A stretch of 64,000 bases of DNA from NCBI GenBank assembly GCA_950295325.1, contig OX485803.1, forward strand, positions 18,228,001 through 18,292,000. The letters run 5' to 3'. The position numbers were made by a program, and so were the translations under genes. Each line of letters opens with the position of its first letter. Position 1 is the first letter of the stretch. This document shows positions 50,474-61,801 of this stretch, one piece after another. The stretch is from Polytrichum commune (taxonomy: Eukaryota > Streptophyta > Polytrichopsida > Polytrichales > Polytrichaceae). Below the pieces are notes generated by a model. The model was given only the letters and a program-made list of their open reading frames with translations. It did no database searches and was not told the DNA's origin.

Positions 50474-50482
50474 GTAGCCCAG
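50474..50482. repeat. 9-bp target duplication, left (GTAGCCCAG)
   Basis: Identical to 57946-57954 and immediately outside the left inverted repeat. Nine bases is the standard target duplication of Mutator-like elements. Confidence 0.95.
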
Positions 50483-50683
50483 CCTCGGCACTAGGCGCTC
50501 CTCGCTTGTGAGGAGCTGCCGCTGCCCAAAATAGTCTGCCCTGCCCGAAACACACTGCGTTGCCCGGCCCGAAACACACTCTGCGCTGCCCGGCTCTCCC
50601 GCTGCCCTACTCCGCCCGTTATCTCTCTGTGAAGCTCGGGGTTTCATAGAGAGCTCCACAAGGAATTAGCAAAGTGTATGGCT
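50483..50683 (+). repeat. Left terminal inverted repeat of the MULE
   Basis: Begins CCTCGGCACTAGGCGCTCCT and is the near-perfect inverse of the right end. Very GC-rich, with two copies of a unit like GGGC(A)GCGCAG..TGTGTTTCGG (read on the minus strand). The inner edge is near GTGTATGGCT. It probably carries the promoter of the plus-strand gene. Confidence 0.93.
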
Positions 50684-51194
50684 AACTATGTTGCTCTAGG
50701 TAGCCGAGGGGGAGTGAGTTTCTAGTGAGCACCACAAGCATTGAGGTAAGCATGTGGCTTTTTTTTTGTATTAAGTTTTTGTTTTGTTTTGTTTTGTTTT
50801 GTGATAGTGTGGAAAATGTATAGTATTTAGGGTTTGGTTGAATGGGTTTGAAAGTAGGATTTAGAATTTGAGGTTTAGGTTCTAATTTTCATAGTTTAGG
50901 ATTTGATGATGTATTTTTTTGAAGGGTTTAAACTTGTTTCAAATTGTTAGTTAATAAGCTCATGGAAGGATTAATGTAGAATTAGAAATCTAATGATTTG
51001 AATTTGGAATAGGGAGTTTTGGGACATTTCAATCCATTCATGGTTCCATTCATGTAAACATTTGTTTCATTGATTTTAAGGGCTCGAGGGGTTTTTGAAG
51101 GTTTTATGATAGAGGTCTACCACTTTGTTGATAATCGTTTTGAATCTAACTATGACACATTGTGGATTGTGAAGGTTTTTTTTTTTTCTTCAAC

Positions 51195-52157
51195 ATGGAT
51201 ATTCCCAAGAAGAAAGAGTGGAGAACCGAGGAAGAAAAGGAAAGAAGGAGGGAGAATCATTTGGTGGAAAATGAGAAAAACTCTCACAATCAAGCTTTGA
51301 AAAGAGCAAACGATACGGTGATGGTGAAATTGGAAAGTGAGCGTGTGAAATACCCAAGGCCAATAGAATTAGATGAGGGAGTCAAACATTGTGCTTTGGT
51401 CACCGCAATGGAGGATGGAAGACTTGATTTTCTAAAACACTACCGCATGAAGAACAAGGCCTTCCTTGTGAATCTACTCTTCGAATACACCGACCCCCAC
51501 GTTAAAGCAATTCGAGATGTTTTGAGTGTCTATGGTGACGATTTGACCGGCGATGAAGATGGATATGATGAGATTCAAACTAGTTTGAATGACTGTGAAT
51601 GGGGATTCTTAGGTGAGTTTCAAATGAAAATCTCTATCTCTCATTCATTGTTTTTTTTGACACAATTCTAAATTTTAAATTATTTATGCAATCAATTTTT
51701 GTTCATTAGAATGTACATATCATTTTCATTTTCAATAGTCATTATCTTATATCAATTTCAATTAAAGAAAGATAGCATAGCCCTCATTTAGAATTTTGAA
51801 ATATGCTCATAAACTACTTGTTTCAAAATTGAAGGAGAAGAAGAAACGTTCAACCACAAAGATAAACAAGTTTTGAGGGCAAATGCTCTTGTTTGTGTAC
51901 TGCAAGCCAATGAGTACAATTATGCCACGTCTTTGTGGGATGATGAGGAAGCATGGAAGAAAGCATGGATTACGAAAAAAATGAGGAAGTGGGCACTTCT
52001 TTATCCCCTCCGGAGTCAACAAACCAAAGCAAGACTTAAGCGAAAACGAGAAGACGAACAAACTAATGCGGAATGCAAGAAGATAGTCAAACGTAAGGGA
52101 CAAGGCAAGGCCAAAAACCAAGTCAAAGGCAAAACACAAGGCAAACGGAAGATATAA
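51195..52157 (+). CDS. Second gene of the MULE, 246 aa, function unknown
   Basis: Two exons: 51195-51612 and 51835-52157, joined at a GTGAGT donor and an AG acceptor in matching phase. Met at 51195 is the first of a continuous frame (MDIPKKKEWRTEEEKERRRE); the frame is open upstream but runs through a poly-T. The N-terminus is Lys/Glu-rich and probably coiled coil or NLS. The middle (LDFLKHYRMKNKAFLVNLLF, then DDLTGDEDGYDEIQTS) is acidic. The second exon (NYATSLWDDEEAWKKAWITK) leads to a very basic Lys/Gly/Gln tail. It converges on the transposase gene as mudrB does on mudrA, but I see no similarity to a known family. The frame is free of stops although the transposase is not. Could be an accessory DNA-binding or repressor protein. 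Confidence 0.7.
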
Positions 52158-52560
52158 CTTTCAAGCAAAATATAGTGTAGCTATCAAAATATATCATAGT
52201 GAAGACATTTGATTTTGAATTTATGTATTTATTGTACATAACATTGTTAAATGCAAATTTGGCTAAGATAATGCTATCCTACTTCCAAAGTACGGTCACA
52301 ATTGCGACATGCCACCACTTCATCATCTTTTCCTACCATTGTCTTTGTGCTACAAATGTCACAAGTAACTTTAAGAATTCTAGGAAAAATTGATATTTTT
52401 CTTTTGGCAATGGAGACTAACTTGTGAGAAGTGTGTTTCAAAGGTGGTCTCTCACTAATCTCTTTTCATGTGTCGTCAATAGCTTCTTTTTTTCCCATGT
52501 TCCATTATTGTTCTTTGTATATTTGCTTGAAGAGAAGCTATAGATCCCCTTGAAGGAAGA

Positions 52561-55500
52561 TCAACTATTTGAGGACGGTGAAATGTAAATGGCTCTTTGA
52601 ACAATTTTGTGAAGAACTTCCTCTCTTTTGTACTTGTGAATTGAAAGTTTACTTTCTTGCATTAAAACCTCTAATTCTTGAAGCAAGACAAACAACTCTT
52701 GTTCCTTTGATTCCATTGGTAATGCATCTTCGATGTTCTCCTCATTCGCCACATCTAAGCTTGTCGTTCCAACGCATGTACCTTCTATAGGCGAAAATAT
52801 TTCGAATCCATCATCTTTGTGTGTATGTGGAAGTAAATACATATTCACAATCATTTGAACTCCCAAGATATGCTTGCAACTTAACACGCGCGCCGCACAA
52901 TCACAAAAGTACGTTTGTAGAGAAACATTGTACTTTGTGGTATAACAACTTTCACTTCTCACACGGTATAACAATTGTTCTTCACTTATCACCTCCAAAG
53001 TATTTTCCGGATTCAATTCAAATGCTTTGAATATTCTTTCTCCTCCCTTCAACCGGTGTTGATGATGTCGATCATTTGCTCTTCCCGAATAACCTAAAAC
53101 AAAACAAATTAAAAACATAATTTTAAATTTTCCAAATATCGCATTTTATAACAAAATGTCATACTAGACCATAGCTTATTAACCATGACAAAAATATAAA
53201 CAACTTAGACTAAACTTACTTATGAGTTGAACTTGTTAAAAGTGATCCAACAAGGTAGGCCTCCCAACACGGGTACCGTCCGCCGCGCTTCAAATAATTG
53301 TAATAACTAGATCTCGGAGTGAACGATTACTTTGCCTTGTAACAAAGTGTATTTGATCCACTCCCAATGGCGTTCAACATGATTAGTAGTATGCATACCG
53401 CCATAAGAAAATAATCTTCCGAATTTTGGCCATAAAACTCTCCACAGAATATCCGGATCACTCCACCCCGATCGAAGATAAACATTTACGGTTGGAATGT
53501 GTTGAAAAATTATTGTACAACTTTTGTAAATGTACTTCAAAATGAGACTCATTGGGACAATGTATCAAAACATGCAATGAGTGCCATAACTTCTCTTTAT
53601 CCGGTTCCGGAACGCGAGTAAGCAAATTCTCACTCTAAGCCTTCATCACGTGAAAATGACAAAGGTGAATTTTCCCCGCAATTTGAACTTTTGTGGCATT
53701 CACAAACTCCAACAATGAATGTCATTGGAAATGACCTTGTTTATGGAGTTCAAAGACGTTTTATGTTTATCAATGACTATTGCGAAGGGTCTTACCTCTC
53801 CGATAGAAGCAAATACCGCGGATAATGCCAACTCAATGGCAATGCCTTCATGTCCTTCATTTTTGTCTTTCGTACACAATATATAAAATACCGGCATCCC
53901 CTTTCCATCTTGATTTGGAACAATAGCCGCATATAAAGGTAAATTCCATTGGTTTGTTTTGAAAGTAGAATCCAATGCCCACGCATCATCATTTGAAATT
54001 TTTTTTGTCACAACTCTCATAAATTCATCTTGAATAACTACAACAAACGGTCGCTTCGTTCTCTCCGGGTGCTTTGGTGCATATAATTGGTAAAATATGA
54101 CTTTGCCTTGTTGTTGTAGCCTCATCACTTCCACTTGAGCGGAATCCCAATCATCCACTCTTAAAGAATCTAATAAAACCAAATCACCACTTCAATAAGA
54201 ACCAAAACCATAACACAAAGTAACTCATAAAATATAAAAAATAGATAATGTAACATACCGTTTAACTTCATTAAATATAGCATTTGCTCCACATCCTTTG
54301 CAATAAGGTAGAATTGAAAAGTGACTCGGTCCAATCCTCCAACCATGCTCATAATTTTTTTTTCTTCGTTTTTTGATGCTAATGCAACCGTAGATGTGGA
54401 CACCATCCGCTTCAAATTCTCCATAGCTAAGGACACAACTATTGGATGCACCGGTAGGAATAGTTTATCGGTATTCGTACGGGGTTGGTGTCCACTATGC
54501 TTTGTATGTAACGATATAGTACTCATTCCGGCGCTTGAACCTTCAATTTGTTTCCCTTTGTTTATAGGTTCCATTGTTCTAATTTGAAATGAACAATTAC
54601 ATAACCTAGATTTTCTTTCTCTTCTTTCTTGGGTGATACTATTTGTGCACCTATTCATCTTAGATTTAGTTGATGCCCTTCTTTTTCCACCTCTATGACA
54701 ACGGTAGTATTTAACAACATGAGTTTACCTTGATAAGTACGAACCCATTGTCGTAGTACAAGGTGTATCTCACACAATTTGTCTAATGTCACATCCAATT
54801 CTTCAATTGGGACATTGTGTACCTCATCCCATAATTGAGCATTCAAACAAGTTTCACAAGATTGAAGATATTTTTCAACATAGGTTGAAGAAATGCCTCC
54901 TACTCTAGAATCCATATTCCAATTCTTCCGAATTTTGGGTAAAATTGTACGAAACGTCAAATGTTTACCACAAATATCTACATGAGAAGATTATACTATC
55001 AAGCTCCAATTTCAATAGAAGGAATTTCTCTATCTTTGAAATCCTTCAACGGTGATAGATCAAATCTATTACCAATGTTTATGACTTTCACACTCCCTTG
55101 GATTTTTTGCCATCGTTCAATGATATGATGATTATCGTTTGAATCAATGAGACGTCCATGACTATGAGAGTGTGATTTAAAACTTGCATCACATTCACGA
55201 ATTTCATTAAATGTTGGAGTAAACCCACCTTGTAAACACTTGATTATGAGATCTCTATTAGCATTTGTAAAATGAACAAATTTTGAAAAAGACTCAATGG
55301 ATACATCCGCAAAAGAATGTAAAGTAGGCTCATCAACAAAATTGGGAGTGATCCCAATCAAAGAAGTGAAGCTTGCATCTCTTTCTCCTTCTTCACACTC
55401 TCATCTTTGCTCTTCATTCTCTTGAAATTCCGATTCATAATCGGAGATGTGAAAGTAGGTCTCTCGGACGGTGCTACATGAAGCAAAATCATTGCTTTCT

Positions 55501-55607
55501 TGTGGTGCTTGGAGTAGCTCCTCTACACTTACTACATCAAATAACTCTTCTTCAAAATCGGAAGGATAAATGCAATCATCACCCAAGAACTCACAATTTT
55601 CCTCCAT
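52561..55607 (-). pseudogene. Broken FAR1/MuDR-type transposase
   Basis: Reads from MEENCEFLGDDCIYPSDFEE (55607) down to a stop at 52561. Blocks in order: acidic N-terminus; CGKHLTFRTILPKIRKNW; a Cys/His region KYYRCHRGGKRRASTKSKMN; then, after a clean intron (54170-54258), the MULE DDE domain with D in ALDSTFKTN (53970-53972), D in VIDKHKTSLN (53769-53771) and E in NHVERHWEWIK (53373-53375). Last is a SWIM finger, CDC-x6-CKH, near 52870-52900. Lesions: in-frame TGA at 55401-55403 (CGA or AGA context), frame changes near 54980 and 54700, stops near 53695 and 53645, and a shift near 53550. Catalytic residues are all still present. The family moves DNA between long inverted repeats. Confidence 0.88.
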
Positions 55608-57709
55608 GCTTTAAGACTATTTTTCAAAAGAAATACACACAAAAAAACACATTCACCATTCTATTACTCAAGTGAGAAGGAAGTAAAATGCACCTTCATG
55701 TACTTCAACCCCTAATCATGTTTCCCTCCACTACACTCTCTAACTCAAGAAGTACAAGTAGTCAAGAGAAAAGGAAGAGTTCGTGGAGTGTATGTGGAAA
55801 ATAAAACCTAGCTATATGTGATGAGTGAGGTCTCAAATGCTTTAATTTGAAATTGAGGTGTCATCTTATACTATAGGATATAAAAAGTCATGTTTATTTA
55901 TTTGATGACGAGGTGACAATGATTAGAGTGCGTGGATGTGGCGCGATGAGGCTTGCTTCCCACCATATTGAAACTTTACGTAAACCACTTTTGTAATTTC
56001 TCAAAAATTCACTTCCTTATGCCAAACCCACAAAGTTAGTATGAGTAACCACATCACATATCCATTCATCTTCAAAAGGATAAGTTAACACTTAATTCCT
56101 TATATGAGATTACATCAAACATCCTTTAAAGGTTTAAAATTACATTAACTTATGAAATTCAAACAAAAGTCTAGTGTCTAGTAACTAGTATCGAGCGACC
56201 TAAGCGAACGGGGACCTAAGTGAGTGAGCCAGCGTACCAGTCAGCAGAGCCTCAGTAACACGGTTCCATAGTCTAGTAACCCAATAACCAATCACAAGTA
56301 TCAAGTAACGTCACAAAGTAACCCACAAAGTTAGTATGAGTAACCACATCACATATCCATTCATCTTCAAAAGGATAAGTTAACACTTAATTCCTTATAT
56401 GAGATTACATCAAACATCCTTTAAAGGTTTAAAATTACATTAACTTATGAAATTCAAACAAAAATCTAGTGTCTAGTAACTAGTATCGAGCGACCTAAGC
56501 GAACGGGGACCTAAGTGAGTGAGCCAACGTACCAATAAGCAAAGCCTCAGTAACACGGTTCCATAGTCTAGTAACCCAGTAACCAGTCACAAGTATCAAG
56601 TAACGTCACCAACAATCAGTATCAATGTCTAGTCACGAGTAACCATAATGGGCAATCCATAGTCTCAGAACCAAGTCAAAGTCCAAGTGTATTCGAAAGA
56701 GAAGGGGTAAGATCCTCCCTTTATACTTGCCTCACTGCCTCCACCCAAACCATATGGGTTTAATGGGTGAGACGCTCTCCCACTTGGGGTGGTTCACGAT
56801 TTCCACTCCTCCCTCACTCTTCCCACTGTGAGAGCTTCACCTGCTTACACACTCATTCTCACAGGAGGATTTGGCACCTGACACTCATATGCAATCGCCG
56901 TAGGTCACTCACCTTGTAGAGAAGGATATTGACACGTGTGTGGGGAACATAAATTTAAAGGTAGAATTATCAGACAGCTTGCTCCACTCTTTCTCTCAAG
57001 GAAACTCTCAACAAATCCGGTAACTCAGGGAGCAACATAATCATAATTACTCCAGTGGTATGGATTTCACATCCATCCTCTTAAGAAATCATACTACATT
57101 CTTTTCTCAAGATTGCAATACTTATACGCACTCACAGTATCTTACACTAATTCGGTCATATAGAACTTAAACTTTTGGTTATTTAATCAATTGGATCCTT
57201 CAAAAGTCCAGAGACAGTGTGGAGTAATTGAATCTTCACCGGGTACTTCAAATTTACAGCATTTAGTATTCATAAAGTGAACTCATGGAATAACTTATTT
57301 TATTTTATTTTTACGTATGTATTGCAGATATCTCACGAAACCATTCACACGATCTTCATGAAAACAACATTATTATTTACACGAACATTATCCAATCCAA
57401 AGAATAGCTAATTTAAGCCCTCTTTACACTAGAGAGGTTAAGGACTAAAGAGGTTGAGAGCTCTTAACTTCCTTATGGTACTGGAAGTTCTAGAGAGTGC
57501 CTTGGTGGATCTCATGTGAATTGACTACAACAAGTCTCTCAATCATTTTTGATGACCTGTCAATCAAAATCCTATACTAAGATAGACATGCCTAATCCCA
57601 ACACAACAATAATATGGACACCTACATTTGAGCGGCATGTGACTGGGTATGAATCTACAAACAAACACCAAAAAGCAATTGGACTACATGCTCAAACTAT
57701 GCTCAAACT
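55608..57709. other. MULE internal non-coding region upstream of the transposase
   Basis: No coding signal. Holds a 295-bp tandem duplication (separate entry) and, at about 57625-57715, a segment resembling the dispersed repeat of 11640-12405 and 14470-14815. Most of the rest is unexplained and probably 5' leader or promoter. Confidence 0.5.
56027..56612. repeat. 295-bp tandem duplication inside the MULE
   Basis: Two head-to-tail copies, 56027-56321 and 56322-56612, each starting CCCACAAAGTTAGTATGAGT and ending TCAAGTAACGTCAC. Only a handful of differences (for example CAAAAGTC/CAAAAATC, CAGTCAGCAGAGCC/CAATAAGCAAAGCC), mostly G to A, so the duplication is recent relative to the rest of the element. 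Confidence 0.92.
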
Positions 57710-57945
57710 AGCCACACACTTTGCTAATTCCTTGTGGAGCTCTCTATGAAACCCCGAGCTTCACAGAGAGATAAGGGGCGGAGTCGGGCAAGTTAGCAGA
57801 GTCGGGCAGCCTTGTGAGCCGGGCAGTGGCAGGGCCGGGCAGCGCAGAGTGTGTTTTGGGCCGGGCAGCGCAGTGTGTTTCGGGCAGGGCATACTATTTT
57901 GGGCAGCGGCAGCTCCTCACAAACGAGGAGCGCCTAGTGCCGAGG
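57710..57945 (-). repeat. Right terminal inverted repeat of the MULE
   Basis: Ends CGCCTAGTGCCGAGG, the inverse of the left end. About 35 bases longer than the left repeat because of an extra AGTCGGGCA-type segment near 57790-57825. Expected to hold the transposase promoter. Confidence 0.93.
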
Positions 57946-57954
57946 GTAGCCCAG
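57946..57954. repeat. 9-bp target duplication, right (GTAGCCCAG)
   Basis: Perfect match to 50474-50482; the LTR sequence resumes at 57955. Confidence 0.95.
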
Positions 57955-58461
57955 CAAGGTTGGCACTCCCTCAACCTTTTCTCCCCATGCTACCAATTTC
58001 GGCTAATACTTTCTGCCGCCTCATGGCAGAGGTCACCAAGACCAGCAGCTGGCCGTAACCGTCTTCGAAGCAAAAACGAGAGGAAGAGCCGAGAGACTGA
58101 GGCGGCCGTGAGAGACATCCTTCAATCCGCTCCTGAAAATTGGGACATCCTAATTCTTCAACGGCCTAAGGCCTAAACCCAACAATGACAATGCCTAAAA
58201 CAAACTCCCCCTAACCCTTACTCAATCATAAAATCCCAGCTTTACCTAAGACCTAAGCTTAATGCACCTAAGTCGCTATAATAATCAATCTAAGACCCAA
58301 ACTACTCCTAATAAACCAAACACACACTCTAACCTTATTCAAACATAACTAAGGTACTTGCACTCTTTTTATGCTTTTGAAATATGTAGAATGAATTCAA
58401 ATACTAATCCTAATAAAATCTAAGTCCTAAACCAATATGGGCACATGAGTTTGGGCTCATA

Positions 58462-58466
58462 GGGGT
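58462..58466. repeat. 5-bp target duplication, right (GGGGT)
   Basis: Partner of 49460-49464, directly after the CATA end of LTR copy B. Confidence 0.75.
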
Positions 58467-59466
58467 ACATTATCTTATGTCAAGGGATGCATGCATGGTA
58501 AAGTTGACCAAAAAACAAAATGCCCTAGTAGTTTTTCTAGTCAAACTCCTAAGTGTAGTAGCAAAATGTTGTTTAAATTGAATACTATTTCTTGGTGACC
58601 TTTATTGTTGTGTTAAGTACTCAAATGTAGAATATCAAAATGAAATCTTCAAGTTTTATCATTAAAACTAAAGCTCAAATGAAAATGGCTAGACTTGGTT
58701 TTGGACGTAAATTTCATGGCCTTAACTATATTGAACTTGATTTTTTTCTTTTTCGTCCTTGAATTCATTATACACGAGGTAATCATCAAATGTTTTTGTA
58801 GAAAATTATCCATTGAATGTAGTCTTATCATATTTAAAACTTTTTTTTGACAATACTTGTTCAATATCACTGCTTGCACACCACTTGCACCATCTTCTAA
58901 AATATGTGGATTTTTTTGAGATTTTTTTGTCAACATAAATTGGTGGGCTTTGTAGATCAATATTTGATCTTTTCACAAAATTCAAAGTTAGTGTTATTTT
59001 GATATACTTTCACTCAGACCTATGCAAGGATCAAGAATTGTCCAATAAATATGTATATATAATGTAATTTTTGACATAATTAGCCAATGTGATAGTATGT
59101 AATTCAATAATATGCTTCGAACATCTACATTAACATAAATATAATTATTACAACTGGTGTGTGGAGAGGTGACGGGTTTAAACATGACATCAATAAGACA
59201 TTGTTATGATGAGATTGGACTATGTGCTCACAAAACATAAAACGTTTCTAAGTTTCTAAACCCTAAACTCTACGGCAATTGAGAGGGTCGACGTGATCAT
59301 TAAAAAAAAAACCAATTCTTAATTCAAAATGTTACAACCTTTTTCATTTAAACTCCGAATGACATGACAATCTTCTCGATTCGCAATCACTTACCTAACA
59401 AAACAGTTTACCAATCGGAGCACATAACCTCCAACAACAAATTTTTAACCTCTTTGGTAACTACAC

Positions 59467-59628
59467 TCAATGTCACTTTCTATTTGGAGTTACACAACGC
59501 TCTATCTAGTTACCATATATCTCTTATTCAGTGTAACAGAAAGCCAAGGTATTTTGTTGGTAACATACGAGGCATACATATAAACAAATACAACACTGTG
59601 TAATACTCCAAATAAAAAGTGACACTGA
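59467..59628. mobile_element. Small MITE-like inverted repeat
   Basis: Left arm TCAATGTCACTTTCTATTTG (59467 on) pairs with the reverse complement of 59597-59628 (TCAGTGTCACTTTTTATTTG when read inward). About 30-bp arms, 162 bp overall. No target duplication could be assigned. Confidence 0.6.
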
Positions 59629-61510
59629 ATATCATATCATATTTAGTGTAGTGCTCACTAGGTTTCATGTTGTAGATCCTCTCTGTGAACGGTACTCGGA
59701 CCCGGGCCATTCTGATCACTTCGTGTTGCATCGTGACACTAACACACCACATCTTTCATAGTGGTGGTGGTGACAGGTCTCGAGTTTCTATGACGATACC
59801 TGAAAATCATTTAAGCTAGATCGCATGCTAACCAAGTCAGGGTGAAGAGGGGGGTTGCAGTAGAGTTGACTACTAAAAAACTCGTCAAAAACTGACGCCA
59901 AGGACAAGTATGCCTGGGCTATGGCACATGAGATCAGCCCCTCAATCAAATCCTGCGCAACGATCACACCCAATTCGCATGCACAAACAGACACAAACAC
60001 CTGTCCCTCCGTCTCTCGCACACAATCATGTCGTCTCGTCAGATGATCAGCCGTTCTGTTCTCTTCTGTTCTCCTGCTCTGCTCTGCTCTGCCTCCTGCT
60101 CTTCTTTCATGTTCTTGAACATGACTCCAAGCTCCCAGTCATGCTTGCTCAAGTAAGAAAGAGGACGTAAGTTAATTGCGGTAAGCTCACGTCAAGGTAA
60201 GGTGAGGTAAGGTAAGTGGGTCTATGATCGGGGAGAATCGGCGGTTAGTTGAGGAATAAGCAGTTGAAGTTGGAGACTTCAGCAGGAGAATTACTGATCG
60301 TTTTCAAGGAATCTATGGAATATACGCCACTTTAATAAAGGGAAACCGAAGGATGTCATCAACATGTAACCAGTACGACTTGCAAACACTAGGATCTCAA
60401 CCGACTATGCACAAACAATTTCCCGGATCACTGAAGCGGCTCTTTGCATGGGCACTTTTCTCTAGCCACCCACCGCTCGCTCGTAGGATTTCAAACATGC
60501 TCTCTTTAGTGTGGGATGAATAGCACAAGTCTCTTGTTTGGTTTCTTAGGCATCATGGATACAAGAAGAGAACACGTTTTTTTTCCTTGCCATGATCATG
60601 GTTATGAAACATATCATATGTTTGTTAACAGAGTTTGGAAGTTGATGTTGTTGTTTTGGTTGTTGTAGGAATCATGACATGATCTCTTTCAAGAACGAGT
60701 GGATCTCTAACCTAATTACTTATGGGACATATTCACTTCTCATTTAGACGATGATGTGTTTGTGTGTGTTGAATGCGTGTGGGGTGAGTCCATCAACAAT
60801 CAACCTTTAAAAGACAAGGGAGGTGATGCACGTTTTAAGATTTGTCACAAAAGAGATTATGATGCACCATCATAGGATCATGTTGATACGGTTATAATTC
60901 AAAAACCTTTCCTAATCATCAAGGCTTATTTTGTTAACTATTAATCACTTCAATTGTTCTTCATATGAATCTCATTGTTTCGTGACATATTTTATATGTA
61001 TAGCTAGATTTGTGGATCACCAAAGAATGATGCAAAGTTGCATTATATGTCTTTTAGGTCATAGATTTGTCAATATATATCATTAAATATAAACTCTCAT
61101 GGCTCATTGATTTCACATGTCATGCAAAGATAATAAGCTCCAATAAATATGAATCAAAAGTTGGTTCGATTTTGTACACATGGTTGGGAAGGGGGTCAAA
61201 TTCTTGTCTTGCCATTCATTTTTGATGTGTTCCTACATTGATTGTGGTAAAATGTTGTGGACATACACGTATAGTGTGATTTACCCTTCATGTCCCTATA
61301 GCATGGCCCACAATATACACCATCATGCATTCAATAATAGATACATTTGAATCTTCAACCACTCGCTATGTTCTCATTTTTTCACTTCTAATTAAAATTG
61401 AGGTACGAATTGAAAGCATTTGATAATGCAAATTCAACTTGAGCATAACCTCACTTCCTAAGCTTAACAAATGAGTGAGAAAACATAAAAAATAAAATCA
61501 GTAGGGAGGT

Positions 61511-61801
61511 GTTTCTTGAAAGTAGATGCAACTAAATTTTGAATGGTCATTGTGTTCAAATGGCTAGGAGCTAGGAGGCATTTTTGGTGTCTATAGAAAG
61601 AGCACAAGAAACTCTACAAGATAGATTATTCGGTTACAAACAATGAGCAAGTACATGTGTTTCTTGAATGTAGATGTAGCTAGTATATAAATGGTCAATG
61701 TGTCCAAATGACAAGGAGTTAGGAGGCGATCTTGGTCCCTTTAGAAAGACTCGGATGAGAAGCTCTACAAGACATATGTTTGTTTGAGGAAAAGAAGCAA
61801 G
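61511..61801. repeat. 146-bp tandem duplication
   Basis: Copies start GTTTCTTGAA(A/T)GTAGATG at 61511 and 61657 and share TGGTCA(T/A)TGTGT(T/C)CAAATG, AGGAGGC and CTCTACAAGA. Clearly diverged; no coding meaning seen. Confidence 0.65.

Larger units (their letters stand above)
50483..57945. mobile_element. Mutator-like element (MULE), 7463 bp, MuDR-like layout
   Basis: Complete element with long terminal inverted repeats (left about 201 bp, right about 236 bp) and 9-bp target duplications. It carries two genes pointing at each other: a partner gene (51195-52157, plus) and a transposase gene (55607-52561, minus), about 400 bases apart at their 3' ends. This is the arrangement of maize MuDR. The transposase is broken, so the copy is not autonomous. 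It inserted into an already resident solo LTR. Confidence 0.92.
49465..58461 (-). mobile_element. Solo LTR copy B, split by the MULE
   Basis: Starts TATCAGCCC and ends GGGCTCATA at 58461. Without the 7463-bp MULE and one 9-bp target copy it is 1525 bp, close to copy A (1577 bp). It is flanked by GGGGT on both sides, as expected for an LTR retrotransposon reduced to a solo LTR by recombination. The ends differ from copy A by transitions (TATC for TGTC, CATA for CACA). The interior is GC-richer and CT-rich on the plus strand but much diverged from copy A. Orientation minus is taken from copy A. Confidence 0.75.

Noticed and set aside
50441-50659. 72-codon minus frame, and 57814-58176 plus frame of 120 codons
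   Set aside because: Both fall in the GC-rich inverted repeats of the MULE; open frames there follow from base composition and the repeat symmetry.
54170-54258. Open frame continuing past the transposase block (ending VVIWFY)
   Set aside because: It is an intron with good GT...AG borders; splicing restores the transposase frame in correct phase.
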